Source: Jacaranda mimosifolia
Taxonomy: Eukaryota; Streptophyta; Magnoliopsida; Lamiales; Bignoniaceae
Reading direction: 5' to 3'
Assembly (NCBI GenBank): GCA_018894105.1
Contig: CM032124.1
Location: 3,085,501 to 3,149,500, forward strand
DNA: 64,000 nt
Every line of letters begins with the position of its first letter. Position 1 is the stretch's first letter. The notes under the pieces are model-generated. The model was not told the DNA's origin. It saw only the letters and a program-made list of their open reading frames with translations, and made no database searches. This document shows positions 33,860-44,288 of this stretch, one piece after another. A program made the position numbers and the translations under genes.

Positions 33860-36160
33860 GTAAAAATAACGTGAGGAAAAACAAATTTCCCGCAGTCCTG
33901 AAAATTTTATAAAATTATAGCAAGGCATGCCTTTAATTATCTTTTCTATTTTTTTTATGCGCACCAACAAAGAGGCCACGCCTCTTTGGTGCTGAATATA
34001 TTTTTTAAAGAAATAAAAAAGCTTCAAGGGAATTTTTTTTTTTAAGGTGCTGAATATTTCTTTTAAAGAAATAATGAAGAGAAGCCACGCCTCATGGCAA
34101 TAGTTTTTTTTTTTTTAAAAAAATCCGTAAGAGGCATGGTTGGCAGCCACTCCTCTTGGTGTCTATATATCCCCCTCCTTTCTCACATATTATCATACAA
34201 AGTTGAGTGAGTGCAAGTGTTGTGAGGAGTGTAATAAGTGGAGAAAGAATTGGAAAGGAAAAGCAAAGAGAAGGGAGAGGAAAAAAAAAAAAAAAATAGA
34301 GAAGAAGAAATTGCGTTTCAAGATAATTTGAAATAAGGTAAAATTTAATTTATGCTGTTCAAGTTTTTAATTTTATATTGTTGGTTATTTTATGTTATTA
34401 TTTTTGTGTTGTTAAAATAATATATTGCAGTTTTTTTAAATTTTTACAGTTTGATTAGAGGCCTTGTTTCGGAGGAGGAAGATTTTGACTCACAATATGA
34501 GGTTGGTTTTTAAATTTTTAGAAGTGTTTTAATTTAATTTATTTATTATTAAGTTTGGTATGATCTTGTAATTTGGAAATTAATTTTAATATTTAGTTGG
34601 AATAATTTGAAATTGATAAAAATGACATTAACATTAGTTAATATTTATGATTTTTCCTTTCTGATTATTAGTTCATACAAAACTAAAAAGAAACTAAAAG
34701 TGAATTATGGAGTATCAATAATTGAAATGCTAATAATTTTATATTAATCTAATAATAATATTTATATTAAGTTACATATTTAAAACTGAACAATGAAATT
34801 AATCCATATTAAATGAATTTTTTTCAAAAGATTATAAATGTTATATATATATATATATATATATATTTAAAAAAAATCTATCTCTTATAAATTGCATATC
34901 ACATTTTAAAAATTAATTATATTATAATTATATTAATTTATATGCAATATATAAGATATTATATAATACATAATATATATAATATATAGTATATAGTATA
35001 TACAATATATAATATATATAGACACAATATGGAAAAGCTACTCAAAAATCGTTGAAGACAGCGCCTGAAAAGGCTTGGAAAAAGCGAGCACGGCTCGCCT
35101 TTTTCAGGCGCCTTACCAGTGCCTGTTCAAGCGCTCCCCTTTTCCAAGCGCCTTTCCTAGGCACTTGGTAGAGGGGCTGATGTCAAATGGGCTGACATCA
35201 ACCCTAACATTTAAAAATATATATTTTATTTGAAAATAATTTTTTTTGAAAAAAAATTATATTTTTATAAAAAAAAAAAAATTAAGTTTTAGTAATAAGT
35301 ATGATATTATTATAATTTAATTTAGAATATCTTATTTTATATTTAAAATTTGAATAATTAATTTTTTTAAACATAAAAAAATGAGCCCAAAAAATGCAGT
35401 TTAAATTTTTTATAAATTGACTATTTAATAAATTCAAGTGTTTGAAGAATGTTTGTATTTTTGTTTTAGTTTGTGTTTTTATTTTCAGTACAAATGTGCA
35501 TAAACTTTGTTAATTTACATTAAAAATATATATAGATGATGACACAATTATTTTCTGTTCCTTTTGTTTTGTAGGATGGATACTGCAAATGTGTATTGTC
35601 CACGTAATTTGACAGTTCTACATATGCAATCTACTCATCGGTCAGAAGATGTATTCGTTGGGGATGTCGACACAACTCTTGTAGTGAGGCGATGAGATAA
35701 TTCTTTTTGGAATGTCATAAGTCATGAAGAGCTACATATCCGTGTTTTAATTGGTTACATGAGATGAAATTTTATGGTGTATATAGTTGTGGGCACTTCG
35801 ATATTGATCTATACTTGATCACGACTTTAGTAGAGAGATGGCGTTCTGAGACTCACACCTTCTATATGTATGTATATATAATTTTATAAATAATAAATAG
35901 TATTTAATATATATATATATAGTATTTAATATATATATATATATATAATCCTTTGCGAAGTGTCTCATGTTAAAAAAAAAGAAAAGGAAAAGATATTTGA
36001 AATTAAATCAAATATGAAGGCGTGGCTGGTGGCCACGCCTTTCAATCACAATAAGCGGCTTGGCCACCAGCCACGCCTCTCGTCCGAAAAATCCTACTTT
36101 CACCCAAATGTAACATCGGGCGGCATGGCGGCTTCCATATAGCTGACACCCCTCTCCTTC
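33860..36160 (+). mobile_element. Degenerate PMD-bearing element region with recurring AGCCACGCCTC motif and hairpins
   Basis: The motif GGCCACGCCTC or close variants occurs at 33974, 34083 and 34142 and again at 36020-36078. There, 36019-36036 and 36061-36078 form a perfect 18 bp inverted repeat. A second GC-rich hairpin has arms 35061-35074 and 35097-35111 around a small inner stem (GCGAGC/GCTCGC). The motif clusters flank a PMD coding fragment. These clusters may be subterminal repeats of one element, but no terminus or TSD was established. The rest is AT-rich, with (TA)n at 34842-34866 and 35900-35946. Confidence 0.4.
35575..35873 (+). pseudogene. Plant mobile domain (PMD/MAIN-like) fragment
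   Basis: The translation gives LTVLHMQSTHRSEDVFVG and, after two stops and a frame change, LITTLVERWRSETHTFYM. The HRS segment followed by ALVERWRxETHTF is the signature of the plant mobile domain found in MAIN-like proteins and in transposons. The fragment covers the first part of the domain. At least two in-frame stops (about 35694 and 35765) and one shift show decay. It lies upstream of, and on the same strand as, the MuDR remnant. Confidence 0.72.
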
Positions 36161-36239
36161 AAACCTACATCCACATTCAAAAATATTCAGGCGTGGGAAG
36201 TGAATAGTACCGACGTGAATATTGAATAGTGGTTGATAT

Positions 36240-36800
36240 AGAATGGTTTCAATCAGTATTCAACTTTTACTAAGAAACACTATTTTTTGTACCCTTTTTG
36301 ATTGTTTGTCATTTCTCCTAACAAAATAAGGCGTGAAAAAAATGTGTGTAGTGATTCATCCTGAAGATATATCAATTAGAATTCAATTCAGATTTAGAAA
36401 CACTATTCTTTGTACTTAATATGCATTGTTTTGTCTTTCATCTTGTAATGCAGAAATGTAGTCATTCAACAATCAGAAATTATGTATGTGAGTCAAAGAA
36501 GGGTGAATAGTGATTCATGTAGAAGAGTTGTCAATCAAAAATCAATTCGGATTGAGAAAAGTGAAAAAATTATGTAGTGATTCAGCCTGAAGAGATGTCA
36601 ATTAGAATTCAATTCAGACTTAGAAACACCATTTTTTGTACTTACTATGCATTATTTTGTCATTCAACCTGTCAAATGTAGAAGTGTAGTCATTCAGCCC
36701 TATGCCATAAATTATATATGTGAGTCAAAGAAGGGTGAATAGTTATTTATGTAGAAGAGTTGTCACTCAAAAATCAATTCAGATTGAGAAAAATGAATGG
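36240..36800. repeat. 226 bp tandem duplication with an older third copy
   Basis: TCAATTAGAATTCAATTCAG starts at 36372 and again at 36598, and the whole of about 36350-36570 repeats at 36576-36797. A diverged partial copy precedes at about 36240-36350. Non-coding, between the PMD fragment and the transposase remnant. Confidence 0.8.
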
Positions 36801-37027
36801 TGCATAAAGACAAAAACACTATGTCAATAAGTTAGCAACCATTATTTCTGAATGTTGGCCAACACTTTTGTAGATTATATGTGAGTGTTGGGGATATTTA
36901 TAGACACAAGAACGAAGAATGTGTGAAAAAAAGAAAGATTTGAGAGGAAAACAAAAAAGAGGAGCAGAAAAAAATAGACAAAAAAAATCAAGTGAAAAAA
37001 AAGCCACTAACCATTATTCTTGTAGGT

Positions 37028-38590
37028 ATGGTAGACATGAACGTGATACACATTGTGGTACATAGTAGAGGAAAGATGACAATAAACTCTAATTCTGTGA
37101 GTTATGATTGTTCTGCATGTGGATATATACCATTTTCTCGTTCGGCAACATTCTCTGAGTTATTGTCAAAGCTCTATGAAGTGTTGGGTTATACTAACCA
37201 TTACTTCTTAAAAATTTTGGCAAAGATTTATTTGGATAATGAGGTTTGCATGTCAATAATCGTGCAAGTGGAAAATGAAAAATTTATCAAACTTGTTGAA
37301 TCCAAGGGTAGGCATGAATAGTATGGAGTTATTCATCAAAGTTGAACCAATATGCCCTAATAATATGCAAGACATGTTACTGCGAGGGGAGCATGGATCA
37401 TACATGTCACTTCTGATGCAATATCCTTTGGGTGAAACTTCTACATCTCAAGAAAATCCCTGGGAGGAAACCAATATGCCACTCAATTTAGTGGTGATTA
37501 TGGGCATACAATTCCACACACAGGGTAGGAATCCTGACTTGCCCGCCATAACAGATGACTTTACAGACATTGGGATCCATGATATTTATGGTTGTGCTTC
37601 TACATCTCATCAACATCCCAATGTTGGTCCTTCTACTTCCCATCAAGAATTTTTGGGTGGTCACCAATATTAGCCTCAGCGTCCACATGTAGACCTCAGC
37701 TCCCTTGAACCATATACAGATAGTTTTCGTGATCAAGAGCTCAGTGTTTAGAGCCTGATGATTATGATACGGATGAAGTAGTCGATGATGCCCCTGAAGA
37801 ACTAATACCACCACATGGTGAGGGAACCTTCAATCAAGCACAAGTTGTTAAGGGACCAACAATGCCTTCTACGACCAATCAACAACACTTGTATCTCATC
37901 ATTCCATTCTTCTTGACAAAAGAAGAAGATCTACCTGGAGAGTCTGTGGATATTCCAGGTCGAGCATGGGGGGATTATTATGACAGTAGCAGCGGAAAGC
38001 TTGAGATGGGTATGGTTTTTAAAGATAAGAAACATGTTAAGGCTGTTGTCAAGAATTTTTCCGTACATGTTGCTAAACGAGAATATTGTGTACTTGAGAG
38101 TACACCAAAGCTATGGAAGGTGGTGTGTAAACTAGGGTGTTCATGGAGTATTCGGGTAGTTTTGACAGAGCAAATGGGATTGTGGAAGATTACAAGGTAT
38201 GGGGATCCTCATACTTGTTTCATGAATGAAGTTTCGGTTGATCATCGAAACTTAAGTCAAGATATGATCTCTATGGACTTGTTGGGACATGTTCATGACA
38301 AGCCGGCATACAAGATAAAATGCGTGCAGCAAAATGTGAAGGACAAATATGGATATGAAATCTCATATGCCAAGGCATGGAATGCACTGAAACGTGCAAG
38401 GGAACACCTTTTTGGGACATGGAGAGTTTAGTCAAAATGTTGCCCAAGTATATAGGAGTTCTCTAAAAGTGGAATCCATGCACCATTGTTGAGTGGGAGC
38501 ATCAATGAACAGGCATACCAAGGCAAAAAATATTGAAGTATGTGTTTTGGGCCTTCAAGCCATGTATTGATGGGTTCAAACATTACTGGT
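37028..38590 (+). pseudogene. MuDR-type transposase, N-terminal half only, frameshifted and truncated
   Basis: The first part (37028-37380) resembles the PB1-like N-terminus of plant MuDR transposases (SYDCSACGYIPFSRSATFSE, then MELFIKVEP after a frame change). The third piece (37862-38431) is the MuDR DNA-binding region: MGMVFKDKKHVKAVVKNFS, VCKLGCSWSIR, HTCFMNEVSVDHRNLS and KAWNALKRAREHLFGTW. After a stop at 38429 and further shifts, LPKYIGVL, WNPCTIVEWEHQ and YVFWAFKPCIDGFKHY remain readable to about 38590, where homology stops abruptly just before the catalytic core. The DDE residues are therefore absent. The next base begins kinase-like coding sequence. Confidence 0.88.
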
Positions 38591-39376
38591 AATTTTAGTT
38601 CTAATTGTCTTATTAGTGAAGACTTTGATGGACATGTATATCGTGGAGTCTGAAAAGTAGAAAAGCCATAGCAATTAAAAAGCTAAACTCTAATGGGACG
38701 CTAGATGAAGAATTTCTAGCCAAGGTTTGACCATAACATTGTGTGTTGATATGAATATATCTTTTCTCAAAGATATTGTGTTTACATCTGGTTTTGCAGG
38801 TTTTGATGGTATCCAGCCTAAAGCACGACAACGTGGTTGAGCTACTTGGTTATTGTGTGGATGGTTATGGTCAACGGGTCTTCGCTTATGAGTATGCTCC
38901 AAATGAGTCCTTACATGACATTCTTCATGGTGAGTGTTTTAGTGGGAAAAATGGAAAATTAGTCCTTCAACTATGCGCCTTTTGGCCCTTTTCAATTTGC
39001 AGAATTTATTTTTGTCTAGAGACCTGTAAAATTCTTGCAATTTTAGTCATTCGGGCTAAAATTAGCCCATGTGGATCCAAAATTAATTCAATTGGGCTGA
39101 AATTTTGGGGAAATTGTGACACGTGGATTCGAATTTGGTTCAATTGGAAAAAAAAATTTATCATGCCACATGGACTAAAATTGAAAGGAAAAATCCATTT
39201 CAAAATTTTAATGAAAAATTTTAAATAACAAAAAAAAAAGTTGTATAAATAAATTACAAATTTATTATATTTTATATTAATGTAAATATAATATATATTA
39301 TATATACAACATATATATACATATAATATGTATCTCTTTGAGAACTAGGAGAGAGAGAGAGAAATTAATCAGCAGG

Positions 39377-39655
39377 TGATGGCTGGCCGGCCGACCGCCC
39401 GCTGGCTATGGCGTCCATGACCAAGCGGCCGGCCGTATGCTGGCAGTGGCCAACCTTCTCAGGCGGCCAGAGTCAGGCTCGCACGGCCGCCTGGCAAGGC
39501 GGCCATGGTGGCCAGCCCCGACCATAGGTGTGGTGGGGGGCAAGGGGGAAGGTCACCCATGGGAGAGGGTTTCCAGTACATGGCAGCTAGCCCGATCGTG
39601 GGTGAGGGGGTAGGGAATGGGGGTAAGGGAGACGGGGAAGGTCTGGCCTGTGGTT
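39377..39655. other. GC-rich block inside the MULE, possible captured fragment
   Basis: About 280 bases rich in GGCCGGCC, GGCGGCCA and GGTGGGGGGCAAGGGGG-type text, sharply different from the AT-rich flanks. Internal short palindromes are frequent. No protein family was recognised. Pack-MULEs often carry GC-rich gene pieces, so capture is a reasonable but unproven explanation. Confidence 0.45.
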
Positions 39656-39774
39656 TTTTCCTTTAAAATTTTTAATTAATTTATTTTTTAATTTATGAAT
39701 AATTTAATTAATATAGTTTAAATATATCAATGAAAATTATTTTTTTAGATATATAAATTGAAAATATATTTTTA

Positions 39775-40695
39775 AGATGGGAATGGGAGAAATTTGAATT
39801 TCACATTTTAGAAATTTTATTTTTAATTAATTTATTTTTTGATTTATAAAATTTAATTAATATATTTTAGATATATAAATTGAAATTATATCTTTCAGAT
39901 GGGATGGGAGAAATTTGAATATCATATTTTAGAATTTTATTTTAATTAATTAATTTTTTTATTTATAAAAATTTAATTAATATATTTTATATATGTAAGT
40001 TGAGATTATATTTTTGTGATGTGAGTGAGAGAAATTTGAATTTCACGTTTTAGAATTTTATTTTAATTTATTTATTTTTTTATTTATAAAAATTTAATTA
40101 ATATATTTTATGTAAGTTGAGATTATATTTTTGTGATGTGAGTGAGAGAAATTTGAATTTCACGTTTTAGAATTTTATTTTTATTTATTTATTTTTTATT
40201 TATAAAAAAATTTAATTAATATATTTTATATATGTAAGTTGAGATTATATTTTTATGATGTGAGTGAGAGAAATTTGAATTTCATAGAATTTTCTTTTTA
40301 ATTAATTTATTTTTTTCAGATGGGGTGGGAGAAATTTGAATTTGATATTTTAGAATTTTAATTTAATTTATTTATTTTTTAATTTATAGAAATTTAATTA
40401 ATATATTTTAAATATATAAATTGAAATTATGTTCTTAAGATGGGACGGGAGAAATTTGAATTTCACACTTTAGAATTTTATTTTTAATTAATTTATTTTT
40501 TTATTTATAAAATTTTTAATTAATATATTATATATATATGTAAGTTGAGATTATATTTTATGATGTGAGTGAGAGAAATTTGAATTTCACATTTTTTTTT
40601 CATTTTCTTTATTTTATTTCATTTTTTACTCTTAATAAATAGGCAATTGCGATATTGCCCTCAACTTTATTTTGGTGTGAGTAGGAGAAATTTGA
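39775..40695. repeat. Roughly 120 bp tandem repeat, about nine copies, inside the MULE
   Basis: GAGAAATTTGAAT recurs at about 39787, 39909, 40029, 40146, 40266, 40329, 40449, 40572 and 40687: spacing near 120 with one short unit of about 63. Each unit also has TTTAGAATTTTATTTT, TTTAATTAATATATTTTA and TAAGTTGAGATTATATTTTT. Confidence 0.88.
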
Positions 40696-42248
40696 ATTTC
40701 ACATTTTTTTTTTCATTTTTTACTCTTCTTTTTCACATGTGTGATGTGTTTGATGATGTGGCTAGTGAGTTTGTGTGGATGTGGCAGCGAGTCCACATGT
40801 CTTAATTTCTCCAAATTTTCAGCCCAATTGAATTGATTTCGGGTCCACATGTGCTAATTTCAGGCCGAAGGACTAAAATTGTAAGAATTTTACGGGCCTC
40901 TAGACTAAATTAAATTCTGCAAATCGAAAAGGACCAAAAGGCGTAAAGGGCATAGTTGAAGGACTAATTTTCCATTTTCCCCGTGTTTTAGTGAAGCTAC
41001 TCATTGTTATACTTTTTTCTTTTTGGATCTTTAGGCTGATAATTATAGATTTTTCTGAATGTATTGATACCAATAAAATAACATTGACGTTTCATGGGCA
41101 TATCCCAAGTCTGTTTCTTGTTGAACTGTTTTAGAAATCAATTTTTGATTGCCGAAAGGGAATCCTTTATGCGTGGCATCCTAGTTTTTGACAAGTGCCT
41201 TCTAATGCATCCTCATTCCATTTACTCACTGTGGCTGACTAGCTTCTTGTTGCTCATCTGATTTTAGGTATTATTAATAAATATTCTCTTGCATGCAATT
41301 AATTATTCTCATTGTTAGCAGGCATGAAAGCCATAGAGCCAAATCTGGTTCTGTCATGGGATCAAAGAGTTAAAATTGCTGTTGGGGCTGCAAGAGGATT
41401 AGAGTACATCCATGAGAAGGCACAGATTCATCGTAACATCAAGTCTAGCAATGTTTTAATTTTTGATGATTATGATGTTGGTAAGATCAAAATGTCTGAT
41501 TCTGATAATCCAGAACCTCCCCACCCGGATCCTCTTTACTATCGCTTTCCAACTTTAAGTCATCGATATGCCCCTGAGTAAGCTGTTTTTCTGAGTCTTT
41601 CCTAGAGATGAACAGTAGTAGTAGTTGAATTTGTTCATTTTCTAGTCATGAACTTATATTTCGTTTTGGGTGGTAGATATGCAGAGAGTGGCCAGCTTAA
41701 TTCAAAAAGTGATGTCTACTGCTTTGGTGTGGTGCTTCTAGAACTCTTGACTGGCCGTAAACCAGTTGAACATACCAGGCCAAGAGAACAGCAGTCTCTT
41801 ATAACATGGGTATGCAATTTTCCTAGTGATAATGGTTGCTCAACTTTATCTAGGACATCCACATACCATAATTGATTAAATCTGCAAATTATAAATAATC
41901 AGGCAACACCAAAGCTCAGTGAAGACAAGGTAAAGCAGATCGTTGATCCTAGTATGAATGGAGAGTATCCTCCAAAGGCCGTTGCCGAGGTAAAATCAGT
42001 TGTTTTGCTAAGTATTCTATATTTCAACTGAACTCGTGCTTGTTCCATATGCCTGACTTGTTTTTCGAGACGAAAATATAGAATAGCGTGGGATGCTGCT
42101 TTACATGATAAGTATGATTTGCTTAAAACAGATGGCTGCAGCTGCTGCATTGTGTGTGCAGTATGAAGCTGAATTCCGTCCAGAAATGAGAATTGTAGTA
42201 AAACCACTCCAACCTCTGTTGAAATCTCCATCTGGGACTCATATCTGA

Positions 42249-42579
42249 ACACCATTTTTCTCTGGGAATTGAAAATAGTTGAAGTTAGTGGATTATCTTT
42301 TATATCTGCTGAAGATCTTGTGCCTTACATAAAATAGTTTGACACTTGTAATTATTTAAAATATTAGATATTGCAATGATTAGTGAAAATACACACCTAC
42401 ATATTTACATAATTTGTATTTTCCAAAATTATGAATGGATCTTTAGCAATTTTTTGAAAAAAATAAAAAGAGAAAAATTACTCAATTAATCATGCAATCC
42501 AAATCCTTGAATGTCATGCTCCTATTCAATATTCATATAATTTTGAATTCAGCGTTATATAAGAATTCCATATGTCATT
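42249..42579. other. 3' flank of the kinase pseudogene, AT-rich
   Basis: Contains likely 3' UTR text directly after the TGA at 42246-42248. No consensus AATAAA was fixed with confidence. No other feature was seen. Confidence 0.4.
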
Positions 42580-43080
42580 CTTAATTTATTTTATTTTATA
42601 TTTTATTTCTTCTATAAATTCTAGGAAAAATAATATTGTTGGCTGGTCAATTGATTTACTGTCATTATAATCTCAATACTTATCTGTCAATACCCTGACG
42701 AATTATTAGGGCATGTGCATGTAAATAAAAACAGAAAAAAAGAAATTGCAATAAGACATTTAACTAGTTTTGTTAATGTATATTCTTTTATAGATTGATT
42801 AAATACATATATACCAATTCTATATTTATATTTTATATTCAAGAAATACAAATAATTACACAATTTATTATCAAAACATCAAGTTTCAGTTAAATACTAT
42901 TATATAAGTAACTGCCAAGAATATCATTGCTCAAATTCAGGGCCAAACTTTTATATGACCTTAATTTTACTTACAAAATCAAATATTGGAGACGTATGGT
43001 CATTCTACGAAGTATTAATTGATAAAATATAATACTTCTTGTGACTGAAAAATATTTGTTCGAATCTAATATGATTATGG
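42580..43080. repeat. Dispersed repeat copy D4 (diverged)
   Basis: TTTCTTCTATAAATTCTAG (about 42606), ACAATTTATTATCAAAAC (about 42861) and GGTCATTCTACGAAGTATTA (about 42998) appear in the same order as in D1 and D2, but with many substitutions. Confidence 0.5.
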
Positions 43081-43307
43081 GAAATCTGGCTCTTGATTAG
43101 GGCTTGAGTATCTTTGGGTAAAAATCAAGAATCTAGTTTTAGAATCATGAATGAATTCAACAAAAACCTATCAATCCTTAAATTAATCTTAGGCTCATTA
43201 ATGAGGGTAGTATGCGCCAAAAAGAAATAATAAAAGTATAAAAAATGGCATATCTTAAAATGTCAAATGTTGGGTTATATGTAGTGGTGAAGAATGGATT
43301 AACCTAG

Positions 43308-44288
43308 TGTAAGACCCTTTTGTGTAGGGCAAACAAGTGCTCTGCAGAGGTTGCGTGAGTGGGCAATGAATGCAGACGATGGATTATACAATGATGCATG
43401 TCAGCATAGTGTGGCACATTTGTGGGAAATTAGTTGAGGCTTGGTGTAGCATGCTTGCGCGAACAATGCGAGCATGTTAGCTAAGGTTGTGGATGCTTGA
43501 CACGATGACTTGGGCATCGTGCAAGCTTGCGGAACAATTATGCACAGTAGGCTTGGACGCATTGCGCTGGTTGACGGGCACAATGCGAGCAAGTACCAAA
43601 CAGTGTGTGTGCGTGCTGGGCAGTAGATAGAGAGCTTAGCACACAGCATCACAATGATGCACACAGATAGCACCTAAGCATGCAAGAGCTGAAATTAGTG
43701 TGCAGCCTGGCTGGAGAGACAATGCACATGATAGGCGTGTGGCACGCAGGAAGCCGTCAAAAACTTGGCCTGCATGCTAGACGTGTTGCTTGCATCTTGA
43801 AGGTTGATATAGATTGTTATAAGCCTGTATGATGCATGTGTGAAGCGGTCCGCAAACTTGGTCAGGAGAACCACCCAGGAAACTTGGCAGACTCACATAC
43901 TGGAGCAGTTGAGAACATGCGTAGTTATAGAGAAAACTGTAGAAACACTTGTCAGTATTTCAATAGATCGGTTTACGTAACAGATAAGGGTGTCTTTTAC
44001 AAAATTTTATAAAATGTATAAATAGGTCGAGTACTTACGACACCCATAGATAGTTTACACGGGTTAGGTAGGATGAGAGAGTGTCGTGCGATTACTCAAG
44101 ACATTCCCTGTGTACTTGACCGAGATTGTTAAATAGAATCACATGATCGGGCTTGTATTGCTTGCATTCTACTTATGCTTCATTGAGATTTTTTTTGCTA
44201 TGTATGTGCATGAGCATTTATAGGCGTGTCTTTTAACTGCATTCCCTCGAACTCTGACTAATCAATTATATGATTGGTGCTTGGATAG
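43308..44288 (+). repeat. LTR-like sequence, probable solo or truncated LTR
   Basis: Begins TGTAAGACCC, the same start as the LTRs of the element at 44289-47288 but in the opposite orientation. A TATA-like motif (TATAAAATGTATAAATAGG) lies at about 44009 and the composition is GC-rich for this window, as in those LTRs. The body is diverged from them. No matching TSD was found and the 3' limit is uncertain, because the next element inserted at 44289. Confidence 0.45.

Larger units (their letters stand above)
38944..40982. mobile_element. MULE with long TIRs in the kinase intron, 2039 bp, 10 bp flanking duplication
   Basis: GTGTTTTAGT flanks the element exactly (38934-38943 and 40983-40992), consistent with a 9 bp Mutator-type duplication plus one shared base. 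The left arm from 38944 (GGGAAAAATGGAAAATTAGT) and the inverted right arm from 40982 (GGGGAAAATGGAAAATTAGT) remain alignable for about 190 bases, including AGTCCTTC, TTTGCAGAATTTA and CAATTGGGCTGAAA. It sits 14 bases after the exon donor. The interior carries a GC-rich block (39377-39655) and a 120 bp tandem array. No transposase. Confidence 0.92.
38592..42248 (+). pseudogene. PTI1-like protein kinase gene, 5'-truncated, pseudokinase-like, MULE in an intron
   Basis: PTI1-like receptor-like cytoplasmic kinases act in defence and oxidative signalling. Exons: 38592-38724, 38800-38929, 41322-41577, 41677-41809, 41903-41989 and 42132-42248, all with GT..AG borders and agreeing phases from exon 2 on. 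The first visible exon starts inside the N-lobe (NFSSNCLISEDFDGHVYRGV): the glycine loop is lost, and one base is missing just after VYRGV (about 38650), while AIKKLN keeps the ATP-binding Lys. Later landmarks are [60 protein letters not shown] and [17 protein letters not shown] is HRN, the DFG-like triad is replaced (KMSDSDN) and the activation segment is short. Upstream exons are missing at the junction with the transposase remnant. A non-catalytic or dead product is expected. Confidence 0.87.

Noticed and set aside
34140..34331. Short Lys-rich open frame after the AGCCACGCCTC cluster
   Set aside because: Its second half is an A-rich tract; no homology or second exon was found. It could be a leader of a decayed element gene, but that cannot be supported.
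35038..35200. GC-rich hairpins considered as part of an integrated DNA virus (pararetrovirus)
   Set aside because: No movement protein, coat or reverse transcriptase of that type lies nearby; PMD and MuDR remnants explain the context better.
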